Assembly (NCBI GenBank): GCA_942159475.1
Contig: OW804096.1
Location: 10,651,871-10,715,870 of the forward strand
DNA from: Sthenelais limicola
Lineage: Eukaryota > Annelida > Polychaeta > Phyllodocida > Sigalionidae
Length of the DNA stretch: 64,000 bases
Reading direction: 5' to 3'
Under the pieces are notes generated by a model that was given only the letters and a program-made list of their open reading frames with translations, was not told the origin of the DNA and ran no database searches. Below, piece after piece: positions 1 to 12,285 of this stretch (within the stretch, counting starts at the first letter, position 1; each line of letters starts with the position of its first letter). Position numbers and translations under genes: made by a program.

Positions 1-1077
1 TCGGTATGATTTTGCTTGGATTCCCATGAAATTATCATTGTATGAAAATGGTCCATTAAAAATTTATTTAAAAAAAAAGATGCATTAATCTATGATTCAT
101 ACTTTAGGATTAATTGAGTTTTATATAGCCTAATTTGGTTTCAGCCAACGATATTTTAATTTTAATTTTAAAATGTTATCGTCAGCTTAGGTCCCAAAGT
201 GGAAGTATATGAGTCGACCTTTCCTAGCATTAGCATACACATTATTTAGGGAATGTTCTTCAACACAACCTTTGGATGAGGGAAAAGGTTCAGGTAAGAA
301 TCGTCTTGATCTATAAACATTGAGGCAGACTTCAGTTTGATCGGTTGGAATCATTGCCCGAGTGCATTGCCTCGTTGCATAACAATCTGAGAGTGGCTTT
401 TCAGCGTCAATATAGAGCTCGCAGATTGTTATGCAACGGGGGCAATGTCTAGAAGGGCCTTTAGGCTAAAAGAATAGAATTGTATACATTATTCGGAACT
501 AAATTAGGAGGCAGATTTGAGTACGCATAGCCAGATGTCAATGGTTAATTTATACCTCTTTACAAATGGCCTAACATCATTGTTGCTTGAAAGACCTCTC
601 TTGATTGTACTAATAAAACTTTATTACCTTATAGGCGCAACTTGTATGTGTGAGTCAATGAGGAATTTGCATGAGTACATATCTGTTACGGTATATGCTA
701 GGGATATCCCTAAAATAGGCCACTCTTTTGTGAAGAGTGGGTGATTGTATGAATAAATAGGGATTCTTCACTGTATAAACAATCCATGAAATAAAAAAAA
801 GGTATGATTGTCCTGATATGTAATAAATCCTACAATTCCATGCGAATCAATGGCGAAGATGTTATACATGCTCACCCCTCATTGAATGACCAGATTCTTA
901 ATTCAAGTAAAGTATACATTTAGTTTACCTTTCTGCCAAATTGATGAGAAATGACTTTAACACATACAAAGTAACAGTGATAAATACTCCAATACAGTAG
1001 GTCAAAAAATGAGTTACTTCGAAAGAAGATCCTTGTTCGTCAATATAGCTGGGAATGTAGCTTTAAGTACCAACAAA
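1..1077. other. No gene found
   Basis: AT-rich unique sequence with one hairpin (365-447). A 75-codon frame at 517-744 shows no motif. Confidence 0.6.
365..447. repeat. 83-bp inverted repeat (hairpin)
   Basis: CATTGCCTCGTTGCATAACA..TCTG pairs with CAGATTGTTATGCAACGGGG..CAATG, leaving a loop of about 32 nt. Could be a minimal MITE or a transcribed hairpin. Confidence 0.6.
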
Positions 1078-1314
1078 TGGGTGAAGTCGCCAGAAATTGT
1101 ACAACTTACCTTCACCAATCCTCTCAAATAACCCAAATTTCAGATGAAAATAAAGTTTAAAATACAGTTCAAACTAGCCAAACAGATTACTAGAATCACT
1201 GCAATGCCGAATATACTCGAATCCACCTAATATTGACAAAATTTCAGCCTATTTTAGTCGAATTTACCAAATGTGTACAGCTGCCAATTGTACATTTTCT
1301 GAAAATCTGACCCA
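1078..1314 (-). mobile_element. R1 MITE, subfamily A, hybrid ends
   Basis: R1 definition: about 237 bp, 29-bp inverted repeats beginning TGGGTCAGATTTTCAG and continuing AAAATGTACAATT; plus strand means the GGCAGCTGTACAC arm is at left. Subfamily A has the core GTTGAACTGTATTTTGAAC. R1 has no coding capacity and is presumably moved by a DNA transposase encoded elsewhere. This copy starts TGGGTGAAGTCGCCAG, a variant end, while its right end is the common CTGACCCA. Flanked by AA on both sides. Confidence 0.85.
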
Positions 1315-1506
1315 AACACTATAGATAGATCTAAAACCCTTTTACCCACACCCTCCCTAGTTCTCTCCAACACCTCCAACTTCCCTCATCCTCTAATGTA
1401 CTTCTAATCTTTTAGTACGTCCTGCCCCGCAGGCCTAACCCATAGTTCTAAGCATTAGAGAAAGGAAGGGAGAGAGAGAGAGGATCTATAGAGAGACCAT
1501 CAGCTT

Positions 1507-1744
1507 AGGGATCAGATTTTTAGAAAATGTACAATTGGCCTTCACCAATCCTCTCAAATAACCCACATTTAAGACAGAAATGAGCTTCAAAATACAGTTT
1601 AACATAACAGAACTGATACTCTAAATCAATGCGATACCAAATATAATCCGATATAGTCGGTATTTATCATTTTTCAGCCAAATCTAGCAGAATGTCCTAA
1701 ATGTCTAAAGCTGCCAATTGTACATTTTCTGAAGACCTGACCCA
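1507..1744 (-). mobile_element. R1 MITE, subfamily B
   Basis: Subfamily B has the core GTTAAACTGCATTTTGAAG and GAATACCGGGTATATC in its other half. The left end carries a one-base insertion (AGGGATCAG). The flanking dinucleotides do not match, so the borders have decayed. Confidence 0.8.
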
Positions 1745-2573
1745 AAAGACAAAGCCTATATTGGCCTCAGTGTGCAAACCTTTATCTCGCTCTGTCCCTC
1801 CTCCCACGGGCAACCCTTGAATTAAAGGCTAAAGCTTGTGAGGACAGGAATAACTTCGCTAATTGCTTATTTCAGCGCTGTATGGAAAGTTTGTTGTCGA
1901 TGCACTGTTTGTTATAAGTGAAGTTGATTCTCTAGTCTGAAGGTGAAGTGATTATTGTGCTTTGTCTAGCTCGAGGGGAACTTTTGGAGGAGTCACTGCA
2001 CGAAATTGGAGTCTGACTGCCTTGGGTGTTGTGCTTTAAAATAGATGCGGTTCATGAACGCCAGACTTTCCCAGAAATAGTATCTTAGATTTGATGCCTT
2101 ACTGAATTTTGTGAACTTTATTTACCCAATGGTATATGTGCAAGAGCACGACGCGAATTATCTAGATATTCTGCTCATTTGTTTTTACATGTTATGTTTT
2201 TAAAAAAGATCTGAAGCGAAAATACTATTGAATATAGTGAAAAAGATCTCGATGTATCCACCATTTCTAATTTTTGTATATATTAGAAATGGTTATTTTT
2301 ATATAAAATCTTCATATGATGGCCTATGCCTTATTTGAGTAACTTAACGCCTTGGCCTTGTGCAATCAGGCAACTTCTGAGAATATCAAAGCTTGTCGCT
2401 GAAATGTATTTCTGTTGTCCTGAATAAACATAATTTAAAATCAAAATCAATCAAACTTTTTGAGACGTGTAGACTGCATAGTATTGATATTGGAGTATAC
2501 ATAGTGTTATGTATGAAAGATGATTTTATACTATGTAATTCTTTGTTATAATTAAAGTGCAAGATCAGCTAAA
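1745..2573. other. No gene found
   Basis: Unique sequence. A small CCATTTCTAA..TTAGAAATGG hairpin lies near 2263-2291. AATAAACATAATTTAAAATC near 2422 could be a decayed retroposon tail. Confidence 0.5.
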
Positions 2574-2812
2574 TGGGTCAAATTTTCAGAAAATGTACAA
2601 TTGAACTTCACCAGTCCTCTTAAATAACCCAAATTTCAGACGAAAATAAAGTTCAAAATACAGTTCAACCTAACCAAACAGATTGCTAGAATCGCTGCAA
2701 TGCCGAATATACTCGAATTTACCTAGTATTGATCAAATTATATAGCCTAATTTAGCAGAATTTACTAAATGTGTACAGCTGGTAATTGTACATTTTCTGA
2801 GAATCTGACCCA
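2574..2812 (-). mobile_element. R1 MITE, subfamily A
   Basis: Full length with clear ends, flanked by AA on both sides, so this target duplication is not TA. Confidence 0.88.
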
Positions 2813-2919
2813 AATAAGTGAAACAATAGGAGACATTAGTAGTTGTTCCCTGATAACAGGGAGTTAAGCGTGGCCTCGTTCCACAGAATGTTTTTGTCTT
2901 ATATCTTCTGCAGATCATT

Positions 2920-3154
2920 TGAGTCAGATTTTCTGAAAAAGTACAATTCGCCTTCATCAATCCTCTCAAATAACCCAGATTTAAGACAATTATGAGCTTC
3001 AAAATGCAGTTTAACAGAACAGAACTGATACTTTAAATTAATGCGATACCAAATATACTCAGATATCTGGCATTCTTCATTTTTCAGCCTAATATAGGAG
3101 AATTTCCTGAATGTGTAAAGCTGCCAATTGTACATTTTCGTAAATTCTGACCCA
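2920..3154 (-). mobile_element. R1 MITE, subfamily B
   Basis: Ends are TGAGTCAG and CTGACCCA, flanked by TT on both sides. It lies about 107 bp from the previous copy in the same orientation. Confidence 0.85.
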
Positions 3155-3599
3155 TTTAAACCTGTAGATGGGGATCATTGTGGGCAGATATCAACAGAAA
3201 GCACCTTTTGAAAAGGAGTGAATTATCTGAGAAACGTATCGTAGACTTTGTGAATTATGAAATCAATTGTTCGTCTCCGTGAAAGGTTTGAGGTGGATTG
3301 AGGTCTGCATTGATACTGGTTATTCCCTGCTTTAAATTATGATGGATCTTCCCCGCCCTCAAGTATAGTTGGAAGTCAATTCTGCCTTTGTTCCCCTAAT
3401 TGCTGTGTCATGGTGCTGACAGTTCAATCGCCTTTCCATCACTATTAATATCAATACATGAAACATTACTCTTACAAGAAAACGTTGGAAACAAGGCTGT
3501 AATTGGAAAGTACTTGTTCTCTTTATCTGAACATTAATTATTTATTTATTTATTTTTTATTTGATTTACAGGCCAAATCATTAAATTCATCTTACTATA
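3155..3599. other. No gene found
   Basis: Short spacer between R1 copies; only a TTAT-rich patch near 3538 stands out. Confidence 0.5.
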
Positions 3600-3836
3600 T
3601 GGGTCACATTTTCAGAAAATATAGAATTCAACTTCGCCAATCTTCTAAAATAACTCGTATTTCAAATGAAAATAAAGTTCAAAATACAGTTTAACCTAAC
3701 CAAACAGATTGCTAGAATCAATGCAATGCCAAATATACTCGAATTTACCTAATATTGACCATATTGCAGCCTAATTTAGCAGAATTTACTATATGTGTGC
3801 AGCTGCCAATTGTACATTTTCTGAAAATCGGACCCA
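3600..3836 (-). mobile_element. R1 MITE, subfamily A
   Basis: Full length, flanked by TA on both sides. On the + strand its GAAAATAAAG segment presents an AATAAA poly(A) hexamer, as in other minus copies. Confidence 0.88.
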
Positions 3837-4114
3837 TACACAAACATCCTTTTAACTAATTCAAACTTTTATGAATAATAAGACGCTTGCAACTTTGCTC
3901 TCTCTCAAAGATGCGAGTGGATTTTATGAGGGCAAGAATGACAAAGAGAGCAAATTGTTTACAAGTTGGCACACACAAGTCTGTTTGTCGTCGTGTGAAA
4001 TAATCACCGTTTCTTCCCATGGCCCACCCACGTGCTGAAGCTCTACGCTCACTGCACAAAATTAGCCCCATTAGTGAAGGGTATTGCGTCCGCTTTTCTT
4101 GCCTATCCGTCATA

Positions 4115-4323
4115 AGGCTCAGATTTTCATTAAATGTACAATTCACCTTCATCAATCCTCTCAAATAACCCACATTCAAGGCAGAAATGAGCTTCAAAAT
4201 ACAGTTTAACATAACGGAACTGATATGCTATACCAAATATACTCAGATTTTGTAATCAGAATTTAGCAGAAATTGCTGAATGTGTACAGCTGCCAATTGT
4301 ACATTTTCTGAAAATCTGACCCA
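4115..4323 (-). mobile_element. R1 MITE, subfamily B, internally deleted
   Basis: Both ends are present (AGGCTCAG / CTGACCCA) and flanked by TA, but about 28 bp are missing near the middle. Confidence 0.8.
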
Positions 4324-5424
4324 TAAAGCACTTGCCTTTACGCAACGATCAGCCCTGTTAATGTAAAACTATCAGTTGAAACTGCATTCCTAGCTATTAC
4401 GACAAATAATCTAATGAAATTTAGGCATGTTATGGTTAATATGACTGAACTCATCAATATTGTGCTGCTGTTAAATGTTTATTTATGGCTTTTGGGTCAA
4501 ATCGGCCAAGACAAAACGGGAAAAAAGGATGGATAATAAGTGGAACAACCGTAGAAAAAGGTCTTCGGCGGCTCCCCGATATTGATGTATACTTTTACGA
4601 AACCCTGTAGCAAAAACAACCGGAAAAACTCCTACCAGATTTCACTTAAATCATTTTACATGGTTTTCTCATGGGAGCTTTGACGATAAAAAATAGAAGG
4701 TACATGTAAATTGTACAAATCTAAGTATGAACAAAATGTAATAACATAACATGATGAATATAGCAGAATTATCCATACACTTTATCATGAAAATTTCATA
4801 ATTTCAAAAAACCTTTCCCAGTCTTTCTTTTTCATTCTTTATGTTCTTAGAGAGATTCACAACGATTTAGAAATGTGTAACACTACCTTGAAATACGACG
4901 GAAAGAGGAGAGAAATGGCGCATTTTAGATGTTGAACTGGGAAAGAGCAGGTATTGGTTACAAGAGACTTGCAGACCCGTCATTAGAAATTTTAATTCCC
5001 AGGGAGTAATTTGAGTTATGTAAAGATCGGTGTCAAAATTATTCATTTTTTCATTTTTTCCAGAAATACTCTTATTTAAAGCGTTCTTCATGTGTGCCTG
5101 GTTGACTTTAACTATTGATTCAATGACAATATACAGAGAAATGTTAATAATGATAGTAATATTAATTAATATAATACTTATATAATACCTTTTTTACAGT
5201 ATGGCTGGTATCTCCTCTGTATGAGCTATACAGTTATGTAAGATCCGAAGTGATTAAAAAATTATTCTTCTTAATCACTTCGTATGACCGAATGATGAAT
5301 TATTAACAATAACCGTGATAACATGTGTGTTCAATATCATATTATCATTAATATGAATCATAATGGAATAAACCTTTTATCTCATCTGTAGATCGTACTT
5401 ACAGAATTAGTTAACCTGGCGTGA
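4324..5424. other. No gene found
   Basis: AT-rich; contains the small hairpin at 5252-5283. Confidence 0.55.
5252..5283. repeat. Small hairpin
   Basis: CGAAGTGATTAA and TTAATCACTTCG flank an 8-base AT loop. Confidence 0.5.
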
Positions 5425-5430
5425 ACTATT

Positions 5431-6259
5431 GGTCCTGGTTACGACCATAAAGAGCCTTTCTGTCTCTTTTTCTCTGTCTCTTTTTCTCTGTCTCACTCTC
5501 TCCTTCTTCTCTATCTGTATTTCCTGGATATGGTCATAAACTGCCTCCTATCAGCTCTCCCTGGGTAAGACCATGAAGTGCCTTTCTGTCTCTTTTTCTC
5601 TGTCTCTCTCTCCCTACTTCTCTATCTCTATTTCCTGGGTATAATCATAAACTGCCTCCCTCTCAGCTCTCCCGCCCTTGATATAACCTTTCAATGTGTT
5701 GATAAGGGCGTAAAGCAACCAATCTCACTCACTCTCAGCTCTCCCGCCCTTGATATAACCTTCAATGTGTTGATAAGGGCGTAAAGCAACCAATCTCACT
5801 CACTCCCTCTCAGCTCTCCCGCCCTTGATATAACCTTCAATGTGTTGATAAAGGTGTAAAGCAACCAATCTCACTCACTCCCTCTCGGCTCTCCCGCCCT
5901 TGATATAACCTTCAATGTGTTGATAAGGGCGTAAAGCAACCAATCTCACTCACTCCCTCTCAGCTCTCCCGCCCTTGATATAACCTTCAATGTGTTGATA
6001 AGGGCGTAAAGCAACCAATCTCACTCACTCACTCTCAGCTCTCCCGCCCTTGATATAACCTTCAATGTGTTGATAAGGGTGTAAAGCAACCAATCTCACT
6101 CACTCACTCTCAGCTCTCCCACCCTTGATATAACCTTCAATGTGTTGATAAGGGCGTAAAGCAACCAATCACACTCACTCCCTCTCAGCTCTCCCGCCCT
6201 TGATATAACTTTCAATGTGTTGATAAGGGCGTAAAGCAACCAATCTCACTCCCTCGCTC
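5431..6259 (+). mobile_element. R6 head-plus-VNTR retroposon, longest copy
   Basis: R6 starts GGTCCTGGGTAAGACCATAA (here GGTCCTGGTTACGACC). It has a CT-rich head unit of about 110 bp (two copies here, 5431-5660) and then a tandem array of a 73-bp unit (5660-6256, eight units). It ends in CTCACTC repeats. ACTATT flanks it at 5425-5430 and 6260-6265. No coding capacity. Confidence 0.7.
5660..6256 (+). repeat. 73-bp minisatellite, eight units
   Basis: The unit includes CAGCTCTCCCGCCCTTGATA, TAACCTTCAATGTGTTGATA and AGGGCGTAAAGCAACCAATC, then CTCACTCACTC. Units differ by single bases and in the length of the CACT spacer. Within each unit CGCCCTTGATA and TGATAAGGGCG can pair. Confidence 0.92.
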
Positions 6260-6526
6260 ACTATTGTTATATGTGAATCCCTGGAAAAGGTTTCACTCAC
6301 AACTTAACATGTCAACTCCTCTTCATGACATAAGAATAACTTAGTACGTCACTGTTTGTATCAAATGGTGACACATTGAGTGCGAAGAATGTCTGTATCA
6401 GGAGAAGATGTTTCATGTTTTCCAATTGCTATTTTCATGCTGGAATATTAACTTCATTCTTTCCTTAAATACCGAAGGGAATTGTCATTACATTCAACCC
6501 GATATTCCAACAAGGGTTTGCTGATT

Positions 6527-6763
6527 TGGGTCAGATTTTCAGAAAATGTACAATTGGCAGCTGTGCACATTTAGTAAATTCTGCTAAATAAGGCTACAAT
6601 TTGGCCAATACTAGGTAAATTCGAGTATATTCGGCATTGCATTGATTCTAGCAATCTGTTTGGTTAGGTTGAACTGTATTTTTAACTTTATTTTGGTCTG
6701 AAATTCGGGTTATTTGAGAAGATTGGTGAAGGTGAATTGTACATTTTTTGAATATCTTACCCA
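6527..6763 (+). mobile_element. R1 MITE, subfamily A
   Basis: Full length; right end decayed to CTTACCCA. Flanked by TT on both sides. Confidence 0.87.
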
Positions 6764-8273
6764 TTTAGACCCAATAGATCCTATGTTAGATACATGTAGG
6801 CGGCAGATAGTAATAATCATTCAATTGGGTCCGTTATTGTGATAAGGAATATTTATTGTGACATTATGGTTTATGACAATCCCATAAGATAACCCTAATT
6901 ATGAGATTGCCCCCCATAAAACGGTATTCTGGGACCTTGTGTAAGCCCTAACAATAGGAGTCTCATATATAGGCGGGACTTAGTAGTAATTATTGCATTG
7001 CCTTTTCTTCCTCGCTCTCATCTCGCTCACATCTCGCCCACGTAACGTGAGCAAGAGGAATACCTCTTCATCCTCATCAATTCTCCTCAACCTTCTCCAG
7101 TGCCTCCCCCTGTGCCGCCTCTCGCCTCCTGCTCCTTATCCTTCATTGTGTCTCCGGGCGGTAATAGGTGAAAGATCAAGCTAATATCCACGCCTTGTGT
7201 AGTGTCTCTGTAAATACAGCGATACTGGCAGCAGGAAATGGAACTAACGAAGATGCACAGCTCAGCCTCGTGTTGCCTTGTTAAGCAGAAACCGACACCA
7301 GCCTCGCTTTGGTTCTCACAAGTGATTGGCCTAGCAGACGATGACCACTGTTGTCATGACAACTACCAGCGTCTCAAGAGCAAACGGTTTCCTCTTGTCC
7401 GTGATCCAAAGCATGTAGACCCCGTGCTTAGGTCAAAAGGCCCCGGATATCAGGTTGGGGAAGAGGAAACGCAGTGGCACATGGGATACTAGGAAGTGGT
7501 GGCGTTGGATGATACGGTTGCTAGGAGACAAATGGCTGTAAACATGTGATATACAGAAAGCGTGGCGGGAAAATGGTGTTGTACATATATAGATGGGTGA
7601 TCTCTGGTGCCGGTTGTAGCTTCCATTGAAGCACAATGGGATGACAAAGGCTCGTGACGTCACAGATGAGGACGTCGCGTGGACGGTGAGCTTTGCCAAG
7701 GAAACTTGACGTCGTTAGGGAGGAGTAGGTGAGAGGGAGGCATGTCATGATAGTAAGTGGTCATGGAAAGGGTGAATCAGATGAAAAGGGACTGAATGGA
7801 TGGGGGAGGAGACATCCAAAGATGAATAGGTGGGCTAAGGTGTGACGTAAATATAAATATTTCTTTAAACATTTTTATTAGGAAGATTTCCACAGTGTGG
7901 TAGGTCTCATCTCCTACAAAGCTATGTACAATTTAAGTTAACGAAAAATGACATTAATATTAAAGAAACTCTCTAGTCATTTACATATGAAAAACAATTT
8001 CAAGTTACATAGCTCTAAGTACAACTTTTTTTTGTGATATAGGCCCCCCATTAAAAAAGAAAACACATTCAATACACAATAATATATAATTATATATTTT
8101 TTTTTATTCTTTTTTCCCTTTAAAACAGATTACATCAAATAGGAAAAAGGATATTTTACTTTCTGTGCCCTCACAGTTCTTCCAAGAAACCCATAGTAAA
8201 GCATATCAATTCATAAAGTGAGCACTTACTTTTTGAGTTCTTGAACTGAAACAAAAGAAAATACATTACCATA
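6764..8273. other. Unassigned sequence, the least AT-rich non-element part
   Basis: 6990-7800 is GC-balanced and free of the dispersed families seen elsewhere. Frames of 84-88 codons overlap on both strands and show no domain. It could hold a non-coding exon or regulatory DNA, but nothing in the sequence proves it. 7850-8273 is AT-rich. Confidence 0.4.
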
Positions 8274-9145
8274 TGTGATGTGTCACAGAAAAATTGGTCA
8301 TAAGTCGAGAAAAAAAATGAATTTTGAGACACCATCATGTTTGAAAATATGAGCTTAAGTGGATTTAATGTCAATATTTTAAAATCTGAAAGGTATTTCT
8401 AACTTTTATATCTGACTTTTGTTTGAGAAGAAGGTTTGCAATATAGATCGACAATTACTACTAAAGCAAGTAAATATTCTCCATAGAATGACCTGGGAAA
8501 CGCAAAGATACATTCAATATACAGTATATAAATTTGGTACAAGCATTACAGGTATTCATACAACCGAGGGCCCTAATCAATTCCATTTTTTTGTTTAACC
8601 TTTTATTTATCCAGGTAGTATAAAAGGGCATTTGCCAACCCTAATTCATCGGGGAACAAGCAAGTCGCCTGATTTACGCCCCCAGCCTGGCCTGTTACCT
8701 TACAAATAGAGTAATGGGTATAAATATGAACAAAAGTATTATGGGTGATGTTGGAATGAGATGATATGAGATGAGGTTTATACATATGATTAGTGATAGG
8801 TCTACTAATGCAGGAACTCCACTATGGGAAAAACGGCCAAAAACGGCTGCGACGAAATTTTTTGCGACAAAATATCTCATCAAGTGAGATATTTTGCAAT
8901 TGTTGGCAACAAATAAATGTGTTGCCGACAACCTATTTTACCCCCTCATCCACTAGAATTTTTAGTCATGTCGAATTTTCCGAATTTTTAGAAATGTCGG
9001 CGACGAATTTTGCCTGTTGGCGCCGTTTTTTACCTATAGTGGAGTTCCGCTATAATATGAACATTCCTAAGCAGGGCCCCGGAGTGAAACATATCTGAAA
9101 AATATTATTTTTGCGACTTATGATTCAGTCATTTGTGAGAAATCA
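8274..9145. mobile_element. R2 element, interrupted
   Basis: R2 is about 410 bp, with ends TGTGATGTGTTTTAGGAAAA / ..CATCACA and an inner ATGAGTCATAAGTCGCAAAA repeat. The left part here is clear to about 8580 and the right arm is TTTTTGCGACTTATGATTCAG at 9109-9129. Between them lie an unrelated segment (8585-8812) and an R9 element. Confidence 0.6.
8813..9058. mobile_element. R9 element
   Basis: Ends GGAACTCCACTATGGGAAAA and TTTTACCTATAGTGGAGTTCC, then inner AACGGC repeats. A perfect hairpin AAAATATCTCATCAAGTGAG..TTTT lies at about 8870-8896. Nested within the R2 copy. Confidence 0.7.
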
Positions 9146-9259
9146 AATGTTGAATTCAGCTTAAATGTTAGCATTTAAAGTCCATTTGGCAGAAATCTAG
9201 GAATCCTTTTTACAGATACTCTTGATATCGCCATACAACAGATTCCTGAAGGTCCAAGA

Positions 9260-9366
9260 CAAATTCAAATTCAAATTCAAATTCAAACATTCTTTATTGT
9301 CTTTTCTCTTACAAAACAATTTTTGGTGATCCAATTCTGGCGTGCCAGATCTTCCTATGGGTGCCA
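9260..9366 (-). mobile_element. R11 retroposon copy
   Basis: On the minus strand: GGCACCCATAGGAAGATCTG, hairpin CTGGCACGCCAG, then ACAATAAAGAATGTTTGAAT and a (TTGAA/TTTGAA)n tail. It may extend further left in element terms (9367 onward); the 5' limit is not clear. Confidence 0.6.
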
Positions 9367-10491
9367 GTTACATTACTTTTTTTATGGGACAATATACAAG
9401 AAAAACCACAGTAAACCCGCGGCAAAAATAAAAATAAGAAGGTAACATGAATAGTAACAACAAAAGACTCGTCTTTCGACTAAGAACAATAATAGACAGA
9501 CCACAGACAAAGACAAATTAACAAAAATGAAATAATCTTGAAAGTTGTAACGGCCAAAAGGAACACATCAGTCACCTCCCAACACCCCCACCGGCCTTGT
9601 TGACAAAAACCAGGGTTTGAAAAGAATTAATGAAGCTCAAACCACTTCTCCATTACCCTTCATTCCTCGGTTAAATAAAAAAGACCCGCAGTGTGAAAAA
9701 CTGCCAGTCAATGGCGCTGACATCGGTCCACGCGCGAGGCGTCTTAAATAATGTAAACAATGCCTTGAATGTACAAGGGTAATATGGCTCCGTCTCTTTC
9801 CTTTCTAAAACCGATTTCCCTCCGTAAATATATGCGTAAGAATGTACAAAATCAGCGAATATGGCCGGTTTCATTGATTCAAACTGAAAGTAGACTCCGT
9901 ATGTTATGTTCGTACGCTCAGGAATTGATTTGATACGTGAAACGTCCTCCTTTTCCTTCATTGTGTGTATGTATTGAAACTACACTTTCGGGTATTGTTA
10001 CAAATATAAACTTGAGCATTGTTTGACCTAAAGAACTGGAGTCATCAATAGTTTCCTGCTGTTATCGTATACATGTTTGTTCACGAATTTGAACTCGAAT
10101 CGGCCAAGAGTAAACGAAAGGTTGGCCACCCAAAAAAGCCCTGCTGCAAAAACAATAGGATGCAAAAAAGAGTTTCACAGATGAATGAGATAAAAACGGG
10201 AGAAAAGGTAGAAAGTTTCTTTCATCGATGTTAATTGAGAAGGTTGAGATTTCGTTTGTTCTTAAAATTCGATTCAAAATTGGATATCAAAACGTTCTCT
10301 GTTTTCTTTTGAAAGTTTAATAAGATTTGTGTACGTATAGATATCAATTTAGCTTACTTAGCTTAAGTAGCTTCCATAGTATTGCACACGCCTGTGATCA
10401 TTCTGATGCCCGTACATAGCATGTATACAGAAAGACATACAATGATTAATAGAGAATATTCTAATGACATCATTCAAATTACCAATATTTT
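9367..10491. other. No gene found
   Basis: The first few hundred bp may be the body of the minus-strand R11 or a LINE 3' region. The rest has no recognisable feature; a 96-codon minus-strand frame (9671-9961) has no motif. Confidence 0.45.
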
Positions 10492-10728
10492 AGGGTCAGA
10501 TTTTTAGAAAATGTACAATTCACCTTCACCAATCCTTTTAAATAATCCATATTTGAGACGAAAATAAAGTTCAAAATACAGTTCAACCTAACCAAACTGA
10601 TTGCTAGAATCAATGCAATGCCAAATATTCTCGAATTTACCTACTATTGACCAAATTTCAGTCTAATTTAGCTGAATTTACTAAATGTGTACAGCTGCCA
10701 ATTGTCCATTTTCTGAAAATCTTACCCT
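10492..10728 (-). mobile_element. R1 MITE, subfamily A
   Basis: Full length with mutated outermost bases (AGGGTCAG / CTTACCCT). Flanked by TT on both sides. Confidence 0.82.
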
Positions 10729-11037
10729 TTACCGTTTTTCAATGTTCTGTAAAAGGTCTTCACGCGCGAAATCGCAGACGATTAAAGATATCTCAGCTAA
10801 ATGGTGAAGGCAGTCTATAAATACGGTCTTATTGAATGGCCCATCCTTGTGGGGGGAACGCTTGTTTCAATATAGTAGGTAGGAATAGGCAGGTGACATT
10901 AAAAAAGTGACGCATTCCCAAATGTCAGTCACTCCCCATTATCACTCTGCGTATTACTTGGGCTGTTTTATATTGAGGTTTACTATGGGATGATGGGATA
11001 ATTGCACTGGCCACAGGGCAAGTTTTAATAAGGCAAT

Positions 11038-11315
11038 AGGGGATTTGCATAGCCGCCATTTTGAATCTTGATTGGCATGGAATTATGGGAAATTCTATAG
11101 AAAACATGCCATGTTCAGCACGGAATATTTATCATTGCTCTAATGACAATATACCAGTGTTATGTTAAATTCCATGGCACAATCCTCCATCTTTCCCATC
11201 ATGCATTTTGTTTTCATAGAGCATCTATAAAAGCTCTAATATTGGTGAAAACATTCTTGCAATTTTCGAAAAAATATTGTCAAATATTTGTATGTCAGAT
11301 TTCATCAGACTCCAT
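11038..11315 (+). mobile_element. R3 element, right end missing
   Basis: R3 is about 350 bp with ends AGGGGATTTGCAT, one arm continuing AGCCGCCATTTTGAATC and the other GTCTCACTGCGCATG. This copy has the CGCCATTTTG arm and runs to TCATCAGACTCCATC; the last 60 bp are lost. Confidence 0.7.
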
Positions 11316-11526
11316 CTGAATCCATTCGTCTGAACCACATTGAGGCGAAACAAATTGCATAAATGTTTATTTCCCCTGTTGCATACAAATTAAATAGCAT
11401 TGTGATAGCTTTCCTCTGCTTGATTCTTACTTCACTCGAAACGTAATGCATTTTTTAATGTAAAGCAGCGGCAGAATCGCTGAAATAATTGGATTGCTTC
11501 AGCCTTCTGACTGCAGGCATACTAGA

Positions 11527-11910
11527 CTCACAGAGGAGAAGGAGGGGAAGAGGTAGGAGAGAGGCAGGGGAAAAGAGGAAGGGGGAGAGAGGAAGGGAAG
11601 AGCGAGACTGAGGGGTAGAGAGGAAGGGGGAGGGAGGAAGGGAAGAGTGAGAATGCGGGGAAAATAGGAAGGGAAGAGCGAGAATGCGGGGAAAAGAGGA
11701 AGGGAAGAGCGAGAAAGAGGGGAGCGGGGGGGGAGGAAGAGGGAGAAAGGAAGGGAAGAGCAAGAAAGATGGGGAGAGAGGAAGGGGGAGAGCGAGTCAG
11801 AGGGGGAGAGAGGAAGGGGAGAGGGAGGAAGGGAAGAGGGAGAATGAGGGGGGAGAGGGAGGAAGGGGAGAGGGAGGAAGATGGAGAATGTGGGGAAGAA
11901 GGATTGAGAG
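11527..11910 (+). repeat. Purine-rich tract
   Basis: About 380 bp nearly free of pyrimidines on the + strand, with loose repeats of GGAAGGGAAGAGCGAGAATG. Frames through it (197 and 102 codons on the minus strand) are Ser/Pro/Leu-rich low complexity and are not genes. Confidence 0.85.
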
Positions 11911-12048
11911 AGACACACAGAGAGACAATTGTACATCAGACATCTAAACAAAGAAACCCCTAACATACTTCCCTTGCCACTGACTACTGTTGAGGAACCA
12001 TGGCGACAACAGATGTGCAGTGTTTGGGTTAAGTGGCCGTCAGGAATG

Positions 12049-12285
12049 CAGGTCAGATTTTTAGGAAATGTACAATTGGCAGCTCTACACATTTGGGAAA
12101 TCTTGCTAAATTAGGCTGAAAAATGATGAAAACCGGGTATATCTAAGTATATTTGGTATCGTGTTGATTTATATTATCTGTTTTGCCATGTTAAACTGCA
12201 TTTTGAAGCTCATTTCTGTCTTAAATGTGAGTTATTTGAGAGGATTGATGAAGGCGAATTGTACATTTTCTGAAAATCCGACCCA
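12049..12285 (+). mobile_element. R1 MITE, subfamily B
   Basis: Full length with GAAAACCGGGTATATC; left terminal bases decayed (CAGGTCAG). No matching flanking dinucleotide. Confidence 0.8.

Noticed and set aside
5660..6256. CRISPR-like array
   Set aside because: The units are contiguous 73-bp tandem repeats without unique spacers, in a eukaryotic retroposon.
11499..12092. 197-codon minus-strand ORF
   Set aside because: It reads through a purine tract; the product is Ser/Pro/Leu low complexity with no domain.
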